The notes under the pieces were generated by a model. It searched no databases. It was not told the DNA's origin and saw only the letters and a program-made list of their open reading frames with translations. Below are positions 35,299 to 42,929 of a stretch of 64,000 nucleotides of DNA, piece by piece. The DNA comes from Brevundimonas sp. (GTDB taxonomy: Bacteria; Pseudomonadota; Alphaproteobacteria; Caulobacterales; Caulobacteraceae), in NCBI RefSeq assembly GCF_016463295.1, contig NZ_JAEMRO010000002.1, positions 119,860 to 183,859 on the forward strand, in the 5' to 3' direction. Numbering within the stretch: position 1 is the first letter of the stretch; the number at the start of each line of letters is the position of its first letter. Made by a program: the position numbers and the translations under genes.

Positions 35299-35994
35299 TC
35301 AGGCGGAGGCGGCGCGCCAGCGGTCGAAACCACTGCGGCGCAGATCACAGGCGGGGCATTCGCCACAGCCTCGACCCCAAGCGTTGGAGGTTTCGGTTTC
35401 GCCCTGGTAGCAGGTCAGGGTTTCGGATCGGATCAGTTCGACGAGGTCCGGCCCGCCCAACCCATCCGCCAAGGCCCAAGTCTCGGCTTTGTCGACCCAC
35501 ATCAGCGGCGTCTCTAAAACGAGGCGTGTTTCCATGCCGAGGTTGAGCGCCACCTGGAGCGCCTTGATCGTATCGTCCCGGCAATCAGGATAGCCGGAGT
35601 AGTCGGTCTCGCAGACCCCGGTGACTACGTGCTTGAGACCGCGGCGATAGGCGACGGCGGCCGCGAAGGTGAGAAAGAGCAGGTTACGGCCCGGCACAAA
35701 GGTATTGGGCAGGCCGGACGCGGTTGTGACGATCTCAACGTCCTTGGTCAGGGCCGTGTGGCTGATCTCGCCGAGGACGCTCAGATCGAGGACGCGGTCA
35801 TCGCCGAGCCGCTCATCCCAATCCTTGTAGGTACGCATTTTGTTGAGGACGACGGTGCGGGCATCCAACTCGGCCCGGTGGCGCTGCCGGTAATCAAAGC
35901 CAATGGTCTCGACGCGATCGAACCGATCGAGCGCCCAAGCGAGGCAAGTCGCGGAATCCTGGCCGCCGGAAAACAGGACCAAGGCACCGCTCAC
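35299..35994 (-). CDS. queC: 7-cyano-7-deazaguanine synthase (QueC)
   Basis: The GTG at 35994 overlaps the queD stop (GTGA) and gives 231 residues, the normal QueC length; the track start at 36105 is inside que[18 protein letters not shown] is the PP-loop that binds [22 protein letters not shown] and [14 protein letters not shown] are QueC-specific, and [11 protein letters not shown] supplies the zinc cysteines. The enzyme makes preQ0 from 7-carboxy-7-deazaguanine, ammonia and ATP. Its place inside the dpd operon ties preQ0 production to DNA modification rather than to tRNA queuosine. Confidence 0.93.
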   Translation of the reverse strand: MSGALVLFSGGQDSATCLAWALDRFDRVETIGFDYRQRHRAELDARTVVLNKMRTYKDWDERLGDDRVLDLSVLGEISHTALTKDVEIVTTASGLPNTFVPGRNLLFLTFAAAVAYRRGLKHVVTGVCETDYSGYPDCRDDTIKALQVALNLGMETRLVLETPLMWVDKAETWALADGLGGPDLVELIRSETLTCYQGETETSNAWGRGCGECPACDLRRSGFDRWRAASA

Positions 35995-36362
35995 GCGGTC
36001 GCTTCCCCATAATAGGTCACCCGGTCCTCGGTAGAGTCTCGCAGCACCGTCACGCTGTGGAGCGTGATGATCTCGTCTTCGAGCTTGCGCCAGATATAGG
36101 CACACAGGTTCTCCATCGTCCCCGGGCCGAGGTCATTGATTTCGTCGAGAAAACGATGGTCGAGCGCATCGCGGACCTGGGCCAGCTTGTTGGCCAGCAA
36201 CCCCGTGTCGATGATCATGCCAGTCTGGGGGTCCGGCCTGCCGCGCAGAGTCACTTCGGCACGGTAGGAATGACCGTGAATCCGACGGCTGCCCTCGACC
36301 TCGATCTCGCGCTCGAGGGTGTGGGCGGCGTCAAAGCGGAATTGTTTGGTCAGTTCATACAT
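35991..36362 (-). CDS. queD: 6-carboxytetrahydropterin synthase-like protein (QueD), lacking the usual Cys
   Basis: This 123-residue PTPS-fold protein has the zinc histidines in RFDAAHTL and [11 protein letters not shown], the MIIDTGLL segment, LDHRFLDEI, and ENLCAYIW. In E. coli QueD a catalytic cysteine precedes HGH (CGRLHGH); here that position is serine (SRRIHGH), and no other cysteine is near. Either another residue does the job or the activity differs. The expected reaction is dihydroneopterin triphosphate to 6-carboxytetrahydropterin. The gene follows dpdB1 by 30 bp and overlaps queC. Confidence 0.85.
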   Translation of the reverse strand: MYELTKQFRFDAAHTLEREIEVEGSRRIHGHSYRAEVTLRGRPDPQTGMIIDTGLLANKLAQVRDALDHRFLDEINDLGPGTMENLCAYIWRKLEDEIITLHSVTVLRDSTEDRVTYYGEATA

Positions 36363-36392
36363 GGGTCGCCGAGAAGATCATGAGTCGGGTGG

Positions 36393-37496
36393 TTAGAGGA
36401 GCGCGGGTTGCGGCACTTCGGCGTCGGCTGCCCCCGCGCGTCGCGCCCGCAGATCACGGCGGACGATGCCCTCCACATGTTTGGTCAGAAGCGCGACGTC
36501 GCTGCTCGTGACATTGACCGCCTTCCAATGGCGAACGTCGCCGTTACCGAAGTCCCACGATCCCGAAGTCCAGGCCGTGCGCCCTTCGAGGCTGGCCAAT
36601 CCTTTGGCGAATTCGCTCCATGTCCGGGCGTTATCCAGCGTCGCCAGCGTTTCCATGACAAAGCCCATGGCTTGGATCCCGGCCCCGTGGACTAGGCGGG
36701 AGGTGGCGGGTTTGTGACCCCACCAGTCCTCGGGGAACACCATCTGCACGGCTTTGAAGAACTCGCTGATGAGATCGAAGCACTTTCTCTGGCCGTTGGC
36801 TTCGAGTACCAGCAGGCGCATCACGCCGTCGCTCAGTGAGTTCATCAACACCTTCTGGATCGAGGTATCTTTTAGGACGCCGGAAGGGTTGGTGTGTTGA
36901 TAGATCTGGCCCTTCAGTGAGGAGGCCGGACTGAAGTTGAGGCGCTCCGTCAGTTGGGCAGCCAACGCGCGGCTCTGCATGCGATCGGGCAGGCCGTCGA
37001 CCGTTGGCAGCAGCTCGTAAATCAGCGATTTGGGCAGGGGTCGAGTGTTGTTGATCAGGACAAACTGACGCCGGAGTTCGGCTTCGTCGCGACAAACGAG
37101 CAGCGACACGAACAACTGGAAATCCTTGCGGGCCGATAGACTGAGCGCCGTGAGGCGTTGCTGACCATCCACAACGAGGCCTCTGGCACCTTTCGACAGG
37201 TCGATGCTTACGCGGCAGATGCCGTCGCCCAGATCCTCGAGCAATACCCCCTCAATGAACGCGACCACGATCGCGTTGGGCAGCACGGCGGCACCCGTTT
37301 CGAGATAGTCGCGGATCTCGCGGATATGGCCGGCGATCTGAGGGCGCTGGAAGCCGCGCAACGTTCCGGCGTCATCGCGACCGACCCGATCAATTTCGGC
37401 GAAAGACAGCACCTGATCGGCCGTGGCTGCAAACGTCAGGACATCGTGCTCGGGACTCTGGCGTGCTCGGGCCGCGAGGAAGGTCAGTGTCGTCAT
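36393..37496 (-). CDS. dpdB: DpdB-like DGQQR protein, paralogue 1
   Basis: The ATG at 37496 overlaps the dpdA stop (ATGA) and gives 367 residues; the track start includes dpdA antisense sequence. The signature is GLVVDGQQRLTALSLSARK near residue 108, a DGQQR variant of the DndB/DpdB-type DGQHR motif. It is preceded by GFQRPQIAGHIREIRDYL and followed by QFVLINNTRPLPKSLIYELLP and RLVHGAGIQAMGF. DpdB works with DpdA to put preQ0 into DNA and is reported as an ATP-using partner. The strong similarity to the gene on the other side of dpdA marks them as duplicates. Confidence 0.72.
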   Translation of the reverse strand: MTTLTFLAARARQSPEHDVLTFAATADQVLSFAEIDRVGRDDAGTLRGFQRPQIAGHIREIRDYLETGAAVLPNAIVVAFIEGVLLEDLGDGICRVSIDLSKGARGLVVDGQQRLTALSLSARKDFQLFVSLLVCRDEAELRRQFVLINNTRPLPKSLIYELLPTVDGLPDRMQSRALAAQLTERLNFSPASSLKGQIYQHTNPSGVLKDTSIQKVLMNSLSDGVMRLLVLEANGQRKCFDLISEFFKAVQMVFPEDWWGHKPATSRLVHGAGIQAMGFVMETLATLDNARTWSEFAKGLASLEGRTAWTSGSWDFGNGDVRHWKAVNVTSSDVALLTKHVEGIVRRDLRARRAGAADAEVPQPALL

Positions 37497-38779
37497 GGGT
37501 TCTGATCTTTGTTTGATGGGAGGCTGTCCACCACGGTCTTGAAAGCTGCGAGATTGTGGATGCCTCGACGCTTGTTGCGGTTGCTGGCGCGGAAGATCAT
37601 CACCTCGATGCCAACATCCTTGCAGATGGTGCAAGCGCAGTGACGCCAAGGCTTATCGGCCAAGGTGGTGCGATAGCGCCCACGCAGTTTTTCCATCGTG
37701 GGATTGCTGCGGACATGTTCGTAGGCCTGCCCGGTCGCGAGGACAGCATTGTAGGTGAGCACCGTCTCGAGCACGCCCTCCAGGTCGAGGTCGTCATGGT
37801 CATAGGCTCGTAGAGCCGCCAAGGCGCTGGTTTCCATCCGCGTCAGCTCTTCTGCCTTGAAATCCCCTTGGCGTACGTGCCGCTGTAGTCGCGGATTTTC
37901 GATCGCCTGAGGTACGCGGATGGCCGTGTAGTAGGTGAGTTTGGGACCATCTCCGAGCCAATAGTTCTGTTTGTCGTCCTTGAAGGCGCGCAGCAGGGGC
38001 GACGTCGTGTCGATGCTGGTCACGTTGAACGAAGCGAACTCGTGGATGTCGTCGGCCTTGGCGAAGCCCAGGATATGCAAGCGTGTGGAAGCCGGGATGG
38101 CGGCGCGGATTGCCACGAGGCAGCGTTTGATCTGATCTGATTTCAGGGGAACCATTCCGCCGATAGCGAGGTAGTCATAGCCCATGGCCACCAGCCGACG
38201 CGCGGCCTCGGCCATGCTGGACGGCGACCAGCCCTGGATAACTCCCATGGGCGTGAAGCGCCCGGCGTGGCTTGCCTCCTTGAGGAAGTCGGCGGCGTTC
38301 TCGAGCGTGATGTCAAACCGCCGGAGCGCCTCAGCGCTCCCGCCCTCCATCCCTTCCACGGTCTCGTCGAAGTCAAAGATGATGTGGTCGACTGAACACC
38401 CATGCGTGAAGCCGCACTCGTCGTAGAACTCCATCGTGTCAGCGGGCGTGTAGGGGGGCTTGTCGTCCTTGACATAGGTGAAGGCTCCGCAGTCGCCGAA
38501 GAGTGCGAGGTTGGCGAATTCCGGAGTATTGAGACGCAAGAATTCGCGAGCACCCACCCGCCTGAACCGCATGGCCTGAGCCTCGGTATATTTTCCCTTC
38601 ACCGGCCCGTCGCCGACGATGCCGCGCGAAACCAGCATCCCGTGATAGGGCGCGTAGCCGAGGATTTCATGCGGATAGGCATCATCCCAGTAGGGCTTCC
38701 GGCCTGGCGCGTTCCGATCTCTGATGAAGTCGTAGCCGGGATCCACGAAATCCAGGCTGTCTGCGAATATGAACTTCAC
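37493..38779 (-). CDS. dpdA: DpdA, DNA 7-deazaguanine transglycosylase
   Basis: This 428-residue TGT-family protein starts at GTG 38779, overlapping the upstream stop (GTGA). The general-base Asp lies in LFGDCGAFTY (equivalent to DSGGFQ of tRNA TGT), near residue 96. A nucleophile candidate is in TSIDTTSPL, and a zinc site is formed by HCACTICKD with the later RGIHNL. It also has the DpdA-type start FADSLDFVDPGYDF. The enzyme should exchange guanine for preQ0 in DNA. The position between two DpdB paralogues and upstream of queD/queC supports the DNA-specific assignment over tRNA TGT. Confidence 0.87.
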   Translation of the reverse strand: MKFIFADSLDFVDPGYDFIRDRNAPGRKPYWDDAYPHEILGYAPYHGMLVSRGIVGDGPVKGKYTEAQAMRFRRVGAREFLRLNTPEFANLALFGDCGAFTYVKDDKPPYTPADTMEFYDECGFTHGCSVDHIIFDFDETVEGMEGGSAEALRRFDITLENAADFLKEASHAGRFTPMGVIQGWSPSSMAEAARRLVAMGYDYLAIGGMVPLKSDQIKRCLVAIRAAIPASTRLHILGFAKADDIHEFASFNVTSIDTTSPLLRAFKDDKQNYWLGDGPKLTYYTAIRVPQAIENPRLQRHVRQGDFKAEELTRMETSALAALRAYDHDDLDLEGVLETVLTYNAVLATGQAYEHVRSNPTMEKLRGRYRTTLADKPWRHCACTICKDVGIEVMIFRASNRNKRRGIHNLAAFKTVVDSLPSNKDQNP

Positions 38780-39876
38780 CGTGCAGGCCTCGACAGTTCT
38801 CGGTCAAGTCTCAGCAGATGCTCGCTCAGGCCCTTGATGTGTTTGCTTGTCGCTTGAATGTCATCCCAGGCCCAACCCAGATCGTCCCAGCAGCCCTCGG
38901 TCCAACGACAGCGCGGAGCGATACGAGCGAGCGCGGCCGCGACCTCAGCAGCGGGGTTTTCGCTGGCGTCGGCTCGGGTCCAGATCGGATCCATCAGGGC
39001 GCCCATGGCCTGGATGCCCGCAGAGTGCATCAGCCGGCTGTCACTGGAGGATCGACCCCACGCCTCGGGGAAGGCATCGCGCACCGCGGCCCAGTAGAGG
39101 CATAGAGCTTGAAAGGCGGCATCCAGTCCGCTGTCCGGATCATAGGCGCCGAGCGCGCCGGCCGGCCGCAAGTTGGCGGCGATGGCCGTGGTGAGGGCTG
39201 TATCGATGATGACTGCGGATGAGCGGGGTCCTTGAGACTCGCGCTTGACCATACCTTGCAAGGGCGAGTCGGGATGATCGCTCAGGGCAGCGCACAGAGC
39301 GCTGGGAAGTTGGCGGGCCTTCAACGCCTTGGGGAGGGCAATCGACATTGACGGGAGGAGTTCGTCGATGAGGCGTGACGGGAGCGGTTTGGCTTTGTTC
39401 ACGAGGATGAACTGGGAGCGTTGGGTCTCAAGGTCGCCCGAGACAAAAGCGATGACCGGGACGAGTTGGTCTCGCTGCTTCGAGCGAGCCAAGGCCAGCG
39501 ACCTCTGTTGGCCATCGACGATCCAGGCAGCGCGTTGTCCTTCCGGTCGGACGGGAATCTCGAGCTCTCCGCTCCGGACAGCCTCGTCCGCAGAGGCGGG
39601 GCCTCGCGACAGCTTGAAGCGAACCTGTGGCGACAGGGCCAGGATAATGGCGTTCGGGAAGAGTACCGGGCCTTGGCTTAGGAAGTCCGCGATCTCCGAG
39701 ACGTGCGCGCGAATCTCCTTGCGCTGGAATCCGTCCAACTGCCCGTCGCCGCGCCGAAGTCGGGTGATATCGGCGACCTGAGTGACTTGATCGCCAGGGA
39801 GGAAAAAGGCGAACACCTCGATATCCGGGCCTTGATGGGTGCGCAGGGCGCGAACGGAGATTTTGGGAGCTTTCAT
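38776..39876 (-). CDS. dpdB: DpdB-like DGQQR protein, paralogue 2
   Basis: The ATG at 39876 overlaps the dpdC stop and gives 366 residues. The motif is AAWIVDGQQRSLALARSKQR near residue 122. Shared blocks with the downstream paralogue include DGFQRKEIRAHVSEIADFL, QFILVNKAKPLPSRLIDELLP and RLMHSAGIQAMG. The C-terminal SKHIKGLSEHLLRLDREL corresponds to TKHVEGIVRRDLRA in the other copy. It probably pairs with DpdA. Tandem DpdB copies may form a heteromer or give separate sequence specificities; this is inference. Confidence 0.72.
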   Translation of the reverse strand: MKAPKISVRALRTHQGPDIEVFAFFLPGDQVTQVADITRLRRGDGQLDGFQRKEIRAHVSEIADFLSQGPVLFPNAIILALSPQVRFKLSRGPASADEAVRSGELEIPVRPEGQRAAWIVDGQQRSLALARSKQRDQLVPVIAFVSGDLETQRSQFILVNKAKPLPSRLIDELLPSMSIALPKALKARQLPSALCAALSDHPDSPLQGMVKRESQGPRSSAVIIDTALTTAIAANLRPAGALGAYDPDSGLDAAFQALCLYWAAVRDAFPEAWGRSSSDSRLMHSAGIQAMGALMDPIWTRADASENPAAEVAAALARIAPRCRWTEGCWDDLGWAWDDIQATSKHIKGLSEHLLRLDRELSRPAR

Positions 39877-40865
39877 AGAAGGCTCCCGCGAGCACGCCGA
39901 TCGGCGACGGCCCGGAACAGCCCTTTGAACCGGCTCTGTTCGCACGCCAAACCCAGATCGTCTCGCAGTCGGCGCAGCATGGCGTGGGACCGACCGTTCA
40001 CAGCATCCCAGTGGGCCTCGATTGTAGTCACGATTTCGGCGTCGGTTAACCGGATCCGCACAGGAACTACTCGGGCGACGAGACCCTGCTGGGCCGCAAG
40101 AACGGCGTCCCGATCCTGCTTGGCAGAACCGCCGCCGATGATCCCCGTGACGAAATGCCTGGCCGCACGCTGGGCGAAATCTATCTTCGTGCCTCGCAGA
40201 TTAACCGCGATCGAGTCGAGGCGGTCGTCGTAAGGCATCCAGGCGTCCCTCAGAGCAGTCGGCAGGGAGTCAGGTCTTGCCCTGCAGAAGAGGCGCAGCC
40301 GCGCCAAACGCTCAGCAGGCCAAAGCGCCCAAGCGTCAGCGACCATGGCAAGGTACGGACCGGGCAGGGCGGCGAGGATCAGCCCTTGCTCACTCTCGAG
40401 CGCCTGACTCTGGAAGGGAGACAAGCGTCCAAGGGCGTCCCACCAGTCTGGCGCACTCTCGGCCGTCTTGGAAAGGACATTGTCCGCGTCTTTGGAAATC
40501 GTAGTCAGCCCATAGGCTGGGACTGAAGCATGACCATCGATGAGGCCCAGGCCCGCGGACACAATGGCTAGCTTGCCCCCCGATTCCCTGGCCGCTCTCC
40601 GGGCCTCAACGAAGGCGCGGCCACCGTAGAGGTCATCAGCCCGACCTGTGACGGCGGCCGCGCGGATGCGTGTTGCCCAAGCTGATGCGACCGCCTCAGT
40701 CGAGCCCATCGGAAGGTCTCTTGCCTGCAGCGCAGAATCGACCGGCACTCGCTTTCGCTTGCTGCAGTTCGAGATCACAAGGGTCACAGTTTTTGCCCGA
40801 TATTGCGCTGCTGGGAGGCGCAGTTTTTTGCATGTTCTGCACTCAACGTCGCGCAGTTTTTCCAT
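39873..40865 (-). CDS. dpdC: DpdC-like protein (YaaA/DUF6884-like)
   Basis: The ATG at 40865 gives 330 residues and removes an unlikely 56-residue extension. The N-terminus has a cysteine pair (ECRTCKK). The core VTLVISNCSKRKRVPV, DDLYGGRAFVEARRA and KLAIVSAGLGLIDG resembles the YaaA/DUF6884 fold. The C-terminal ~90 residues are helical. By position, first in the operon with dpdB and dpdA, it is taken as DpdC, which converts preQ0 in DNA to the 7-amido form. I am less sure of the family than of the position. The 180-bp gap upstream should contain the operon promoter. Confidence 0.58.
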   Translation of the reverse strand: MEKLRDVECRTCKKLRLPAAQYRAKTVTLVISNCSKRKRVPVDSALQARDLPMGSTEAVASAWATRIRAAAVTGRADDLYGGRAFVEARRAARESGGKLAIVSAGLGLIDGHASVPAYGLTTISKDADNVLSKTAESAPDWWDALGRLSPFQSQALESEQGLILAALPGPYLAMVADAWALWPAERLARLRLFCRARPDSLPTALRDAWMPYDDRLDSIAVNLRGTKIDFAQRAARHFVTGIIGGGSAKQDRDAVLAAQQGLVARVVPVRIRLTDAEIVTTIEAHWDAVNGRSHAMLRRLRDDLGLACEQSRFKGLFRAVADRRARGSLL

Positions 40866-41044
40866 CCAAATGGCGCAAAGGCCAGTCGAAAGTTGAACGA
40901 AAGTTCGATTTCTTAGCCAAATTCGCAGCTTGCCCAGACCCGGAAAAAGCCAATGCCGCACAAGCGAAGTGGATGTCAGCGACTGTGCGGGGATAGTTTC
41001 GACCCGGGCCGGCAGCGTGGAGCGTGTGAACAAGACCTGGAGTA

Positions 41045-42523
41045 CTATTTCGGCCGAGGTCCATCGCGTCGGGCTTCCCGGCCCAGTAGCGTCGTGCGCC
41101 CCCCGCGACCCACCGCCCAGTTTAGAAACTGGCTGATGCTGTCGACCTGGTCGTCGTTTCGGCCGTCGGGGAAGCTGATGAGTTCATGGCGGAGGTCGTC
41201 GAGCCACGGCGCTTCTCGGGGAAGCTGGGCGAAGCCATTGTAGAGGCGTTCGACCGAGGTGAAGAACCGATCCTGCTTGGATCCGTCCGGCCGGATCAAG
41301 ATCGGCGCACAGCCGGGGCTGCAATGCATCGCTTCGCTCAGGCCCCGCATATCCCGTTTGAGATCCGAGAAGAGACCATGCCCGACGGATGCGTTCTCGA
41401 TGAGGATGCGGTCCGCCTTCCAGCGCCGCCGTTCCATCCGAACCCGAGCGAGCAGATCCGTATAGGTCAGCCGCTCGCGGATCACTTCGAGGAGCAACCA
41501 GGCGGTGCCATCGTGGCCCCAAACCGTGCCGACAGAATAATCCGCCTTCGGGTCGCTGGATGAGGCCGGATCCCAGCTGATGACGACGTTTTGCAACCGT
41601 TCCCGCTCGGGAACGCGATCGTAGAACTGCACCTTTTCCCAACGCAGGTAGTCACCCTCGGTGGGCGTTGGGTTTTGCTGGTACTGAGCTTCGAAGGCGC
41701 GTGGACCCATCTCCGCCCGCAGCCGGTCCAGCGTGTCCTGGGACTCCCGTCGGGGGTTAAGCAGGTCGCCGATACGGCGGGCGTGCCGCCGGCCGAGGGT
41801 CAGGGGGATGATTTCGTCGCGGACGGCGATGGCCGGCAGGTTGAGATGACGATAGCCGCCCTTACCCATCAGGTGGGCGCAGACGTCATCCTCGTGCAGG
41901 CGCTGCTGGATCGCGATCACAGCGCCCTTCGCTTTGTCGTCAAGGCGCGACAGCAGGGTCTCATCGACGAATCGTTGGGCGCGCAGGCGGGCCTCGGGAT
42001 AGCGGGCGTCCTGCGCCTTCATAAGGTCGTCGATAATGATCAGGTCGGCCCCCAAGCCGGTCACCGTGCCGCCCAGCGCTGTGGAGAACCGGTAGCCGCC
42101 CTGGCGCGTGCCGAAGTCGTTTTCGGTGTCCCGAACGACCGAAGCGGCGGTCTCCGGAAAGACCGCCGCATACCAGTTGGATTGCATCACCTTGCGGAAG
42201 TCCCGCGCCAGCTTGGAAGACAGATCCTGGCTGTAGCTGGTGCAGATGATACGCATGTCTGGCCTCTGGCCCATCTGCCAAGCCGGGAAGGCCACTGTCG
42301 TCATCACAGACTTCAGGTGCCGGGGCGGGACGGTGATCTGCAGCCGTCGGCTCTCACCGTCGGCCACCTCCATCAGCGCCTGCGCCATGGCTTGGAGGTA
42401 CCAACCGCGCGACAATGGCTTGGACGGGTTCAGGTGATGGAACACCAGCCCGAGGAAGACCTCGAAGTTGGTCCGCGCAACCGTGTGGACGAAGTCCTCA
42501 GTCGGAAGAGGCAATGCCGTCAT
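41045..42523 (-). CDS. Phage terminase large subunit
   Basis: The ATG at 42523 gives 492 residues. ATPase motifs: TVPPRHLKSVMTT (Walker A-like) near residue 64 and LIIIDDLMKAQDARYPEAR (Walker B). RNase H-like nuclease acidic residues are in VISWDPASSSDPKADYS, ILIENASVGHGL and DGRNDDQVDSISQF. The protein looks intact. It normally packages phage DNA with a small subunit and portal. No portal, capsid or tail genes are present in the window, so this is an orphan packaging gene. It overlaps the DUF5681 gene by 26 nt. Confidence 0.85.
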   Translation of the reverse strand: MTALPLPTEDFVHTVARTNFEVFLGLVFHHLNPSKPLSRGWYLQAMAQALMEVADGESRRLQITVPPRHLKSVMTTVAFPAWQMGQRPDMRIICTSYSQDLSSKLARDFRKVMQSNWYAAVFPETAASVVRDTENDFGTRQGGYRFSTALGGTVTGLGADLIIIDDLMKAQDARYPEARLRAQRFVDETLLSRLDDKAKGAVIAIQQRLHEDDVCAHLMGKGGYRHLNLPAIAVRDEIIPLTLGRRHARRIGDLLNPRRESQDTLDRLRAEMGPRAFEAQYQQNPTPTEGDYLRWEKVQFYDRVPERERLQNVVISWDPASSSDPKADYSVGTVWGHDGTAWLLLEVIRERLTYTDLLARVRMERRRWKADRILIENASVGHGLFSDLKRDMRGLSEAMHCSPGCAPILIRPDGSKQDRFFTSVERLYNGFAQLPREAPWLDDLRHELISFPDGRNDDQVDSISQFLNWAVGRGGRTTLLGREARRDGPRPK

Positions 42524-42929
42524 CAGACCCTCCCGCGCGATCCTGAAACTGCTCCAAGAAGCTGCTGACCACGTCGTCGTAGGCGGCGGGCGGGATCTCG
42601 CTCGGGAGCCCCGCATCCGGACTGTGGGGACTAGTTGTCGACCGGCCAGGGTCGATGTCGAGCTTCACCAGCACACTGAATGCCTTGGGGTCGCCTTTCA
42701 CGGCCTTATCGACCTGCTGCCGAACCGCGACCCGGCGTTTGGTCATCAGCTTGGGCCGGCCGTTCTCAGTGACCTGGACCTTTTGGTCGAGTTCTTCGCG
42801 CAGAATGGTCTGAAGGTTCTTCGAGCCGGGCGGGCGGCCCCGCGGGTTACCCGACTGGCCGCTCTTAAATTGGCTGTGCGACGGCGGCCGGCCGTAGCCA
42901 ACCTCGTAGGAGGGAGCGGGAGTGGTCAT
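42498..42929 (-). CDS. DUF5681 protein, probable small terminase-like
   Basis: This 143-residue protein starts with YEVGYGRPPSHSQFKSGQSG followed by NPRGRPPGSKN, the DUF5681 signature. That N-terminus is basic and suited to DNA contact. In alphaproteobacterial prophages this family sits directly upstream of terL, as here, and is thought to be the small terminase subunit. Its start overlaps the ParB-methyltransferase stop (ATGA). Confidence 0.72.
   Translation of the reverse strand: MTTPAPSYEVGYGRPPSHSQFKSGQSGNPRGRPPGSKNLQTILREELDQKVQVTENGRPKLMTKRRVAVRQQVDKAVKGDPKAFSVLVKLDIDPGRSTTSPHSPDAGLPSEIPPAAYDDVVSSFLEQFQDRAGGSDDGIASSD

Noticed and set aside
37493-38779. dpdA as a normal tRNA-guanine transglycosylase (tgt)
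   Set aside because: Its start, length and gene neighbours (dpdB, queC, queD, dpdF-H) fit DpdA; no queA or other tRNA queuosine genes are nearby.
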